Source: Campylorhamphus procurvoides (lineage: Eukaryota > Chordata > Aves > Passeriformes > Dendrocolaptidae). Taken from it: a DNA stretch of 64,000 nt. The translations under genes and the position numbers were made by a program. Within the stretch, counting starts at the first letter, position 1; each line of letters begins with the position of its first letter. The DNA is taken from NCBI GenBank assembly GCA_013396655.1, contig WBMV01004350.1:1-64000 (forward strand), written 5' to 3'. The notes below the pieces were generated by a model that worked only from the letters and a program-made list of their open reading frames with translations, made no database searches and was not told the DNA's origin. Shown here in pieces: positions 52,428-64,000 of this stretch.

Positions 52428-52560
52428 TTTAAAGCTAGGAGAGACCATGTGTTGATCTATTGTGACCTCCTGCCATTAAATTTCACTAGTGCACTTTCTG
52501 TTGAGAATGATGATTTTGGTTATAATAAAGCAATTGATTCTTCAGTCAACCAAGCTATCT
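52428..52560 (+). mobile_element. Relic of an ancient CR1/L3-like tail
   Basis: The string containing GACCATGTGTTGATCTATTG, TGACCTCCTGCC and AATTTCACTAGT matches, with gaps, the remembered 3' consensus of old sauropsid CR1/L3-type elements (GACCATTGTGATCATCT, TGACCTCCTG, TTCACCCAGT). Only about 70 bases align convincingly and the ends are vague. A repeat-library alignment would be needed to be certain. Confidence 0.35.
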
Positions 52561-55500
52561 GTGTGCTGCAAGACTACAAGCAAGAAAGGAAGACAGAGCT
52601 CAAATCGTTGCAAGCACAGGTGTGGTACAACCACACATTCCTATCCTAAGAGAAAATCAAGTTGATTTCCAGGTCTCAGCTGAGTGACCAGGAGAATAAC
52701 TTTTTCCCCTGGCAGATCCAGATCTGATAAGCAGTTTCATGTGGGATATAAGACTATGAGACACTAGACAGGTATCTTAAAATGAGAACTCCCTCTACTA
52801 CTACCCTATCAGGTCTCTCATCTACAACAGTGTCCTGTCCTTGAGAAGTCAAAAAAAGATGAAACCCACTCCCAGAATGCATAAATATCCTTCCTAACCC
52901 CTGTGGGCAGCCAGACAAAGCCCTAGAGCACGAGATTTTATTTTAACATCAGGATGTCTTTCAGAAAGGAAATGGGGGAAGACAACGGGATGGAAAGATG
53001 AAGTTAAAAAATACAGCACTGCCTCTGTTGCAGATAAACCTGCCACTTTCTGTCTCCAGTATACTATGTGGGGAACTTATAAGGTAGGCATTTTTGAAGA
53101 TCACACTCAGAGGTAAAGTCACATTATAAACTCCCAATCTTTTCTTCTAGCCCTGATCAACCTTTGAAAATCAGCAGCAGAAGGAATTTCTAAAAAAGAA
53201 TTTAAAAGAAGGTAGACTAAGCCCACTGAGATGATAGCATGAGAAATAAACATAACAGAAACCTGAAAAATGAGAGAACAAACTAGGCTCACTGAGAGAT
53301 AACAAAGCAACTATTAATATGAAAGTGGAATATTGAACAACTTTGTTCTGTATGTGAGGAAATAAATATTAACAATGCAACAACATTTTCAGGTGAACTA
53401 GCAAGTGCAAGGAGCAGAAAAACGTAATGAATGAGGGGTAAGCAAGCATATTTTAGGGACAAAGGGAGATGAAGTGCTATGTCAGCATGAGTTACCTAGA
53501 GATGAAAGATGAAAAACATGACTCATTCACTATTTGTAGAAGTATTTTCCAAGTATTTGCAAACAGACACCATAGTTCCAGCATTTAGCAAATAAAGATT
53601 CTAAAAGATAGGCTGACATTATCTTTCCAAAAGACTAACACCTACATTTCTTTTAAACCCTCTGAGATATTTATGAGTAGCCAGGGGGTGCACTCGGAAA
53701 TGTGAAATTTAATTAGTGAGTCACTACAGAATTATGAAGCATAAATCAGGTCAAATTCATTTTTTTGCATTAGCTGTTGGTCTTGATTCAGGCAGGAAAC
53801 CAACAGATCCAACCTAACAGACCTTCAAAGATATTTGCTTTTTAATCAGGTTCCATGTGGACTGGATTGCCAAATAATCCGTTTCATTCATTAACATCAA
53901 TTTCAAGAAATGGGCCTCATTCTGCAGCTGGCATGTTAAAAAGCCCATCAGCTATCACCATTGGGAGAGCTTTTTTATATAAAGAACAGGACCATAGAGG
54001 CAGATACCTAAATCTGAAGGGTTTGTACCCTGCCCTGGAGTGTGTGTGGAGCAGACCACCAACAGGGCTCTATCCACATCATTCATTGATGATTTACATC
54101 AAATACTAGAATTCACCATCCCTTGCACTGTATTCTCCAGGGAAGGCTCTCCCGGCAGTTTCCAAAGGCAGATGTAGCACACAGACAACCAGAGCTGGGC
54201 AAGTCTCGGCGATTCATCTCAAGTCACACAGCATGCATCTGGGTTTGTGCTGGGGAAGCAGTCATGGTTTTGCCAATGGGAATGATGAGAAAAAACCATC
54301 AGTGGATTTCAAAGATGTGCTTGTTTCTATCAAGGTCATGCAGAGGGCTGTTGCTAGCATCGTTCGTGCTACTGCAGCAGCAGATTTTTTTCCTTGGATC
54401 CCTCCTCTGTTTCTAGCTCCTTTTATTGTGGAAAAATTCACGTGGTCTTGCTCTCGTCATCAGAAATACTCATCTCTGTGCCCATATTCCCTGTGCTCAT
54501 CAATCTTTTCACCTCCCTCTACCAGTCAGTCTCTGATCTGATGATTTTGGCAGCTTCTGCCTCCCATTCTCTACTCACAGCAGAACAGCATTAATGAATG
54601 CTAGCAGCTACTTGATTGCAACGAGGATACCATGCTTTATAAACCCAAGCAAATAATATGGAAGTGGAATCCAATCACACTGTGCTGTGGTTGTCTGGTA
54701 CCAAAAATGGTGGTAATATGAAATATCTGAGCAGGGAGAGTAATTCAGCTTTTCATATGTGTCCACTTAAAACTTTTGCACCAAGTACAGAAACTCAGAA
54801 TGAACTAACTGCTCTAAAAATAATTAGCTGTTCAGTTTCTTCCTTTAATCCAACAGCTGGTGGTTTCTATACGCTTATGTATTCTTTTTTTTCCTGTTGT
54901 CCAGAAACACAGACAGAAAAATTCCTCAGTTTTATTGTTTTAAAGCCACGGTAATAGTGCTTGAGCTGAAATCTCTCAAGTTTTAAAAGCATGGTGATCC
55001 AAATAAAGTGGTCAAAAGCATAAGGCAGGGACATTGGCATAAAAATGAATGAAACCCTACCAAAACAAAAAACCACTCAAACCCCAGAAAATGCTATTTT
55101 ACACTAAGCTGTGAGTAATTGATTCTGATGTCTCTAGCCAAAAAGCAGCAAGTTTTTCTACAAAACCTGGAGGCCAATATGGTGTGCACCAAGAAGGTAC
55201 TTGCTGGAAGAACAAAGGCAAAAATACTTTTCTTGCAGATTTAGCAACTTTTGTTCTCTTCTACCACCCAGCCCAGCCTAGTCTCTGGATTATTTCACAT
55301 GGCAGAGTTTCTGTGATTATTCTTCCAGAGACCTCTAGACAACTTGATTTTCTGTTGATGGCTCATTTTAATTTCTGGCTACAAGGCACCAGCATGGGGC
55401 TCCTGTGTTTGGCTTAGCAAGATTAAATGAAATATTTGTAAGTTTTTAAACCTACTTTCTGGCCCTTCCCCCATTAACTGAAAATGAATACTTAAAAATT

Positions 55501-57119
55501 GTTTGCTTCAGACTCGTTTTGCAAATGAAGATTATAAATTAAAGTCAACAAGTAAATGCTAGGCCCCAACTAAGTTGGTACTGTTTTTTCTTTAAGTCTT
55601 TGTAATTACTGCTCTCAAAAGAATGAGAAAGCTTTAAGCAATAGTCTCATATTAGAAGGTTGTTAAACCCCAAAAGTTGCTAAACCTGCACCATTCAAAA
55701 GCAACTTCTGCAAAGAATTCCCAAGGTATTTGCACGTGCAATCAGTGGAAGATAATCGGAATTATCTCAAAACTACTAAACAAATCACTCGAGACCCCAG
55801 TATTTAATAAGAGCTGTGGGGACTGTGATCTATATTTTCAGTTCCTCTGAATATTTCTGTTGCAGCGAAATGAACTGAAGGATGTATGCTGCAGTTCAGC
55901 CTGTAGCAGACAAGCACATTCAAAGAGGATATTCCCAGTGAGATATGTAAAATGTGCTTTAGCTTCCTTGAACTCTTCTTAGGGCTCATACACAGTGTTC
56001 TGTTAGACTGGGGGAGGGGGGGGAGATACTACCCACCAACTGACCAAACACACACACTCACAGGTGTAACAGCAGGTAATAATTAGGTAAAGGAAAGATA
56101 TTTTGAATTTGTAAAGGCACAAGGGGTTATTTTGTCTCCTTAAGGCCATAGTAACTCAACAGTGAGCCAAAGCCAGCAATGCAGGCATAGACAATAATGA
56201 TAGTGTTATACTGCCTTATACTGCAGACTTCTATGCTTTATAGGAGCTCTGCAACCTGTGGAGGAGACAGGAGCAACACATTCATGACCTTCTGACTGCC
56301 AGCTCTAACCTTGGGAGAGGAAGGATGTCTTCCACTTTTATTGCAGTTGTATTTATCTGGCTAGTACTTCCATTTCCACTGCATCATCCTTAGGTGGTTT
56401 CCCCAACTTCATCAGGTAGAGAGATGGCATTGTTAAAAGTGGCAAGTGGTTAACATCTTCATAAGCAATTCAGGTGAAAGTAGCTTCAAAGGCGGAGCAC
56501 TGAGAAGAGAGGTTTGACACTTTAGGCCTCAAACTGAATCCAGTTAATGGCTGTGCAAGAGACTTCCAGTATGATTTTATCCCTCCATTGACACACTTTT
56601 ATAACCCAGCTAATATACTTCTCAACTTTGTGAAGATGTCAGGACTAAGCCTCTAGTGCTAGAGATACTCAGATTTGGTGATGATGGGGAGATTCAGCAA
56701 CTTCCATAATGAGTGACAATGGGCAGTACAGTACATGCACTTATCTCTTTACAGGTATGATGTAAACAAAAACCAAAATAAAACTCGTGATCCCTTTGCA
56801 TCAGCTCTGAATCCAGAATGATAGATTCTGGTTTCCCATACTTTCAATATACAGATTATAAACAGGTTCCATTCAGTTTAACGGTTATAAAAGTATAATC
56901 ATTAAACACCAGCAGCAAATCAAGGAGGGAAAAAACCAAAATACCTCAGATATCTGAGCTTGCCCACAAAAATGGCAAAACCTCCCTTCCAGTCTGGAAA
57001 ATTTTGGACTTCATTCTCCCCTTCCAAACTGAATTAAATTGCAAGTGACCTGACTATTTTCTGCACTCTTAACCTTTAATGTTATTTCCCTTTGGCTGGC
57101 AATACCTGGACTGCAGTCC

Positions 57120-57450
57120 CAGCCGCGTATCCAATTAAACCAGACAAATCATGGCAGCACACCTCCTGTGTTGAGAGGATGGGGAAGGCAGTGGGGTAAC
57201 GGGGCTGCACACCCTAGCGCTCATCACTTTCCTGGCACACAACACATGCAGCCAGCAGAGTGCCATCTGCTGGGTCCCTATGGCGCCGCCCCCTTCTGCC
57301 CCCCTCCCCGAGACACCAGCGGCTTGCAAGGAGCTGGTGTTTGCTCTTTTCATTACAGCTAGTTTTTACACCCAGCGAGCCTCCTTTCGAGGGCTTGTTG
57401 TCTAGGCTCATACCTACTTTACGGGGGCTCGTTGCTTTTGTTTCTTGAAA
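57120..57450. promoter_or_regulatory. Isolated GC/CpG-richer block in the upstream flank
   Basis: Within AT-rich flank this stretch has elevated GC and scattered CpG (for example GGCGCCGCC near 57283, and GCGAGC, TTCGAG and ACGGGG further on) and contains the CTCF core match. It contains no recognised repeat or protein. A distal regulatory element or an upstream alternative first exon is possible. Confidence 0.35.
57260..57273 (-). promoter_or_regulatory. CTCF core motif, minus strand (14 of 14)
   Basis: On the minus strand CCAGCAGATGGCAC matches every position of the CTCF core CCASYAGRKGGCRS. It overlaps an 8-bp inverted repeat (CCAGCAGA at 57252-57259, TCTGCTGG at 57266-57273). It lies in the GC-richer block at 57.1-57.45 kb. 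Occupancy cannot be read from sequence. Confidence 0.5.
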
Positions 57451-60400
57451 CAAGTTATTTATGGTAATGCGCTGCCACATTTTCCAAACAGTTGAATAAA
57501 AGGGAGAATTTTTATATACAGTGACTCACTACCTCACAGAACCCCTCAACAGAGCAAATAAAAAATTAAAATTATGAACTTTGGGAGTTTTGAGTCCTAG
57601 ACTTTCAGTTAAACAAGAAGAAAGTTAAATAGTGTCTGATTCAATACATTTCTTTTACTCATAGTGACTGAATGTGGAGATTTTTAAGCAAGTTCTGATC
57701 TTTTGTTGAGGATTTGGAAAGGCTGGAACATTAAAACAGTCATTTTCTCCAGCTTAAGAAAAACTCCAAACCAAAACTCCAAGGACAGGCAAGAAAACAG
57801 AAAGTTTGTGGTGGCTCTCACTACACAACACCTGACATTCAGAGGTGAGTTTGACCAGCGTGTTGTACTCCCCATCACTGCAGTTCAAGGTGAAGGCATT
57901 CTGAAACAAAGAGCTTTAGTACAAATCAGAATTGGAGCTATAAAGATGAATGATGGAAATAAGCTTCATCAATTGATAGATTTCCTCCTTTGTTTTAAAG
58001 CTAAGACTTATCTATTCCCAAAAGGGGTTATGGTATGCTTGGGATTTTTTTGGTTTTTACATGTGAGCTCCAAGAGAAAGGAATAAAAAAGCCTTTAGGG
58101 ATGATTTTTCTGAAGTTCCATGAAATCAATGTCTTCAAAGTATGTGCATCAGATGATGGAAGCATAAAATAAAAAAGAAAATTATTTTCTCCCTTTATGT
58201 TTTAAATCCTCTGTCATGTTACTACTTGAATCTGAAGAAGTTCAAGTTTCTGGAGACCCCTACCTGCAGATAGATGTCTTTAAGGTCAGGAGAGGATCTC
58301 CATGCTGCAGCCCATACACTTAGCAGCAACTCCTGCAGACGCAGCTGAGCTCCCACTGAGACTGCCCACTCAGGCACCTCCACGCAAATACTGATATTTC
58401 CTGGCACTGGTTGTTGGGGAAGCACTCAGCAGCTACAGTGCTGCAAAGCCCATGTGGGGAAAAACAGGCACTGCACCCCTGGTAGCACAGTATTTCTCAC
58501 TGGGGGTTTTGCATTGCTCCTGGTATTTGGGTAGAAGCTTCCTGTACATATCCACATATATTAATAGACATTGGTCCTTCAGTAAAGCACCCTGGCACTA
58601 GAAATGATATTTAACACCTAGCTCAAGTTTGGACTGGCCAAATACACCATTGGTTGGTACCACGCCATCCCTGTGGAAACAGGGCCACATGGAGAAGACT
58701 GAAAAGTCTTTCAGTTCAGTGAAGATCATACTAAACTTGCTTACTATTTTTCTTTTAGCTTTCCAGAAGGCTTTTCACTGCTTCTGCTTCAAACAACATT
58801 GAGTCCACAGTTGAGGAAGGAAAGATCATTTCTTTAGATCAGGACACAAAACTTAAGTACCAAGGAGCTATGACATTTAATAACTTAAGAGTGGGATAAG
58901 TCAGAACTTTCTTTAGTGCTCGCCCATTACCATATTCAAGTCTACATTGTCCTTATTTACTGCCCAGTATAAGAATTACTGGTGATTCTTAGGCTACCAC
59001 AGGGGCAGCATGATAACTGGTTTCATACCCTCATAAACCAGAATAATTTCCCAGAAAAATTGTTCAGAACAAAACCAATGACAAGCCTTGCTCACAAAAT
59101 ATTAATCTGTCTGCAGATTGGGGTACTTCCCAGATATTATTTTAAATTCAGATTAATAAACTTACAAACAAAAGAATTCTGTGAGAAGGGACTCTGTTAT
59201 TTATGAAGACAGTTAATATGCAATTACTTTTCCCCAGTGATGGAAAAAAGTACAAATCAGCCCTGGGATCACCAGACCATCACATGAGTGACTGGAGCTC
59301 ACTCACAGAAGCTGCAGTAGTGTCACACCAGAGGAAAACAGCTGGACTTTAGTCTCTTTAATTCAATAGAAAGAAAGCAGATCTTAACCTGTGTATGAGA
59401 GATTCCTGAACCACTAAGCTGTGGTTCAAATAGGAAAAACACCCACGGCAACATTAAACAGAAGTTTACAATTAAAAAGGCCAATTGCTCGCTGTACAGG
59501 AACTGCATTTCATAAGGAAATACACAGAAATACAATGCCAAGGGCCTGCAGCTGTATGCAATCCTGCAGACACCACGTATACAGCCACATTGCCCAGTCC
59601 TTCCTCCATAGATAGAACCAAAATATTTCTCTTCCACTGTAGACTTTTGCTACAGTTGTACAGTCTAAAAGCTGTTTCATGCTTTGAAAACCTGGTTCAG
59701 TCTGCCCTGTAGGAAGCCGAATTGGAAAAGTCTTTTGCCCTTCATCAGTTATGAATCACCCATATGTGATAGGATGTTATTGTGTTTTAGCCACAAGGAA
59801 GCATGACAACGCACTTTGTACAACAAACTGGACTTACACTCTACAAAGCAGCCAAGGTCATGCTCACCCTATATGCACACAGGGACCCTTAAAGTCAACA
59901 AAAACGATACCTGCACTGAAAGGTGGACTTTTGCCCAAAAGCCATGCTGAACTAAGACATGGAGACATAAGCTTTTACATATCCATCTTCCATGCATCAT
60001 GCAATGGCCAAAATCCATGAGCTTTCCACACATGGATTCGCACATGCATTTTATATTGATGTAATACATTGCTTAATTTAGCTATTGCCTTTGTTCTCTT
60101 CTATTAATATTTTCTCATATGACACCTTCCCACTTGGTCTCTAGATGCTGATCTTCCTTTGGAAAACTACACTTTGTTGCTTTCCCCCATCAACAGTAAA
60201 AGTAAAGCCATAGTCTGCTTTCCATCCTTCTCTAGGGAGAGCAGAAAGACAAAGATACTGACAGAGCAGAGTTTCTAGAAGTGTTCCTAAAGAAAGTTAG
60301 AATTACAGGCAATCCTCAGTCATACATCATATATGTTCTTTTTTGGGGGGTGTCCAGTTATATTTTCTGATAAAGGAAGATTCATAGGAAGCAGCACTTA

Positions 60401-63400
60401 TACTATTAACTCTACTTTACCCCATCCATAGCTCAGCCCAGGACTGTCCTGAACAACTTTAGCAGAGACAGTGTGGGAAGGGAGGGAACTGATTGTGCCA
60501 TTTAGCATTGCATCATGTTAAGTATTCCTTCCAAGGGCCTGTGCTAGTGAGGTGAAGCTCTCCTCCCACCTCTGCTCCTGCTAGTAGAAAATGCTTGCCC
60601 AATGGAACCCTCCTGCCTCTTAATAAAACCAGAAAATTATCAGGCACTGTGAAACAACAATCTTGGTGCCTTCAGCATTGCTAATAACCACCTAAACAAT
60701 ACACATTTGCTAATTGTCCACTTACAAGTGGGTATTACACTATGATTATACTACAAACACAAGCATCTTGAATCACAGACCATGAATTCTAGTCTCAATT
60801 CTGTTCCACTGCAGCATCAGCTTTCCCCCCATTCCAATTACCTGTTGCTCCTGCACATCATCCTTAGCTGCTACAGTTCAGTGCTGTAGCCAATATCTGC
60901 TACTGCCTGCATTTTGTGTGGGGAAGGAGAAGGAGCTAGTGAAGAGAGTGCAGAAGGGCAAGTTTTCTCTCTGCTAATTAAGTGCATGGAGTTTGCAGTA
61001 ACGGTAAGGGATGGACATGTGGGTGGAAGGTATGTACTGCCCTCATTTTCCAGATTCTTCCTTTTCTCTGGTTTTCTGTCAGCAATGCTGCATGTACATG
61101 AGCTTTTGATTTTTATGCCTTTGTGGCTTAGGGCCATCAGGGTTGCTATATACACACAAACATACAACATAGCTGTTTCACAACAAAGATTTTTCTGCAT
61201 TAATGCTGCAAAGGATTTGCCATCAGAAAGCGTTACTGCACAGGAGAACACCAGTTTCTAGAAACAGATTGACACAAAGAAGTGGTATTTACAACACAAA
61301 GAGAAGAAAGAATGGGAACATGAGGAGAAAGGGAATACCAAATTCTTTTGCAGATATTTATTAAACAAAAGGACTGCTCAGATGTAATTGTCCAAATTAT
61401 TTTCTGATGTAACTTCATAGGCTTCAGAGGAGGAGTGAGAATGAAAGTATCTGCTCTTGAAGTGCATCATCTGTTCACCAGATTCATGTAGGTGGACAGG
61501 TTACCTTTAAAATAATAAATTAGAAAAAAAATTTTTTTAAAAGAAACTGCTGAATGAAGCTCACTCAAGATCAGTTTGTCTGCATTAATCTTATCTTCTT
61601 ACAAATGAGTCACTAGAAACAGGACTAGAAACTAATTCAAAAAAAACTCAGGCATGATTCTAAAACACTCATAAAGTTTATTTAATAATTCAGAGTTATG
61701 CCTGAAAGGCTGGGCTGATGAGTTAACTTTCCTGGGATGCCACTTGTCATAGTAAACAGAAGTGACCAGAACCACCATAGATGTTACTTCTCATTTGCCT
61801 GCATGAGAAAAGATACACTGGCCACTTTGGATTCTGATATTTTTTTCTTTTACCTAGGTTTGCTCCTGTTTTCCTAGCACTGAGAAACCTGTCTGAGCCT
61901 CACTAAGGAGTAGTCAGATGAACAAAGAGGCACTATAAGGACTGTCACTACAAATTTGTACTTGTTCAAGAGGGCTGTCTTATAGACAGAAGACCACAGC
62001 AAACTTAACAACTTGGGCTACATAGCCTGAGATTTGGATCCCTTTTTATTTCGTTTCCACATTGCATGTGACAATGAAAGGTTGTGACATTCTAAGTGGT
62101 TCCAGACTCCATCAGGCTGTCCACAATGAATTAAAAAACAATAAAATCCAGATGCTTTCTCAAGTAAACACTTCCTTTCTCAGCAAAGCAAAATAAATGC
62201 AAAGGATACTGCTGAATGTTTTCTTCTAGTATGTTTAGTTTATATAAAGGTATCTTATACTTCACTGGCACTTAAGTGTTCTCCTTGCAACACAGTAAAG
62301 GCTCTGGCACTCTTTTCCTGTATTTCTGGTTATGGAAGACAAAACCTTAAGAAAATCTCTCACTTACATGAACAATTTTAATTTGCTTGTAGATATTTAA
62401 TGAAGCCTACATCTAAAATAACACTGACAAGTTAAATTGCCTCCTGGAACACAGCTTGCAAGGAGCTGAAGTAAAATAAAAATATTATTTCTTAAAAGAA
62501 AAAAAATTCAACTTTCAAAGCACAGAATTTGTGTCCCAAACAAGGAACAGGTAATTGTTTACCAGTAAAAAAACCACACACATTTTTTATTGGCAGACTG
62601 AAAAAGCAAAAATTAATAAACTCACAAAAATGATGAAATAAATTCATTGCATTAAACCATTGTTGTCATCTTCTAAAAATATTTTTCATAACACAGGTAA
62701 GGTCTTCTAAATGAAGTATCAATATCACCCCTAAGTAGGACTGCGTTCTTGAGAAACATTTCAATTATGAGACTCTAATTGCAATGCCTTGGAATTTCCT
62801 TAAAAATCAAACTTAAAGCAGACACCTTCGGATCCTGGCTGGTAAATGACAATAGTTTCTCAAATCTGGGTGCACCTAAAGAAGAATATAAACCCCAGGG
62901 CTCATGCCCTCAATATCTAGGACTATTCAAAGAAAGTTATCCCCATAGATGCTACTTTTAGTTCTTTTCTTCTCTGTTTTGAGGGTACTTCTATTTTCAC
63001 TGTCCTTTCAGTGCTCCTGGGCTACAATGAAAAAAAAAAAAAGATGGTAACTATTTGCACAGCCAATCTCTTTCTCTTAAAGCCCAGCAGCACAGCAAAC
63101 AGACACATCTAGCCTTTAGTAGCAACAACAGGGAACTGTTTGTCAGAGGACAGTGGCTTCTTTCCTCTTTGCAATACATATGGCTTTCCACAGATCCACC
63201 CCTGGCCCCCACGGAGCTTCAGCAGTGTCAAGGTGGAAGCCAAAAGCACTAGAGCAAATTTATTCTAAAATACAGTTCTTGTAAGGGCTCTACAATGCAT
63301 TGCTTGATCCAGAAGAAACTCTGAGAGATTAAATAATTCTATACCTACTCATCCTCCAATAAAAAGATGTATTTTCAAGCTTAAAAGATTGCCAGGAAGT

Positions 63401-64000
63401 TTTTTCTTTATGATTCAGGATCTTTACTTAATATATAACAACCTGCCTAAGGGGAAAACCAGCCCCCCCCCCCAACCCCGCTTATGGCCTCTACAAATCC
63501 TATTCCTAATCTTGTCATCTTGAAAGCCAACAAGAGGTTTCAATATAAATTGATAAAAAGAATCCAACTGTATTTAATATAAAGCATGTACTTCAGCAAT
63601 ACTCAGCGTAATCCTGGAAACTAAGAAGAGCTTTCCTTTTTATGGAACTTTTTTCCCCCNTGGGGGGGGTGGGCAGAGGGAGGGAGCGAAGAGAAAAAAC
63701 AGGAAAACATGAAAATCAGCAATAACAAACAAATGGAATGAGGTAACCCTTAGGAACAACTGACATTTGACTGTAGTCATTGCTTCATGCTTTAAGATGT
63801 TAGAAGACTTGAAAATATTTTTGCATGCTAAAACCTGACATCATAGTCCCATGCTTATTCTGATGCAGATGAGATTGCAACAACAAAAAGCTGGTCACCT
63901 CCTCACACCCATTTTACTTCCTCTAGCTTTGGGAAGCACTCAGACAGGTACTCTCCACCCTTCCCTCTCTTTGAGTCCATGGTAACTCCACGGAAACCAG

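Larger units (their letters stand above)
50818..64000. other. Distal upstream flank, no supported gene
   Basis: Apart from the CR1/L3-like relic at 52.4 kb and the GC-richer block at 57.1-57.45 kb, this is AT-rich sequence without recognisable coding exons. G- or C-homopolymers occur near 56010-56020, 63463-63475 and 63662-63669, and one undetermined base at 63660. Confidence 0.6.

Overview
This window is vertebrate nuclear DNA, almost certainly from a bird. It carries degenerate CR1 LINEs, the dominant avian and sauropsid interspersed repeat, at about 14.6-15.7, 18.4-18.8 and 49.2-50.8 kb. Repeat content is otherwise low, there are long stretches without genes, and one large CpG island is broken by an assembly gap. 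Nothing bacterial is present: no operons, no CRISPR array, no prophage.

The one gene I can name is PDE10A, the dual cAMP/cGMP phosphodiesterase 10A. It lies on the minus strand and is represented by its first coding exon, at 30527-30590. The exon encodes a start beginning MEDGSNSASCFRRFT that closely resembles the PDE10A2 N-terminus, and it ends in a GT splice donor of the phase expected for joining the common LTDEK exon. The same frame stays open for another 260 codons upstream to an ATG at 31370, preceded by an in-frame stop. This fits the long N-terminally extended PDE10A isoform known in human. The rest of the gene lies beyond the left edge of the window.

Layout: 1-30.5 kb is inferred to be the first intron of PDE10A. 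It holds a probable LTR with a perfect hairpin near 1.0-1.4 kb, two CR1 fragments, a CArg-box palindrome at 9.5 kb, and an unrecognised but well-formed exon-like segment on the minus strand at 24421-24527. A CTCF-like motif follows at 24.8 kb and an intronic CpG block at 29.4-30.1 kb. From 30.2 to 33.6 kb is the PDE10A promoter, leader and exon 1 CpG island, with a 105-base N gap at 32314-32418. From 33.6 to 64 kb is the upstream flank, with no identifiable gene. It contains a large CR1, an older CR1/L3-like relic, a weak exon-like open segment near 46.6-46.9 kb, and a GC-richer island at 57.1-57.45 kb holding a full match to the CTCF core motif on the minus strand.

I found no new multi-gene system. 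The most interesting unexplained items are the candidate exon at 24.4 kb, the conserved-looking N-terminal extension with upstream ORFs in its leader, and the possible convergent CTCF pair flanking the promoter.
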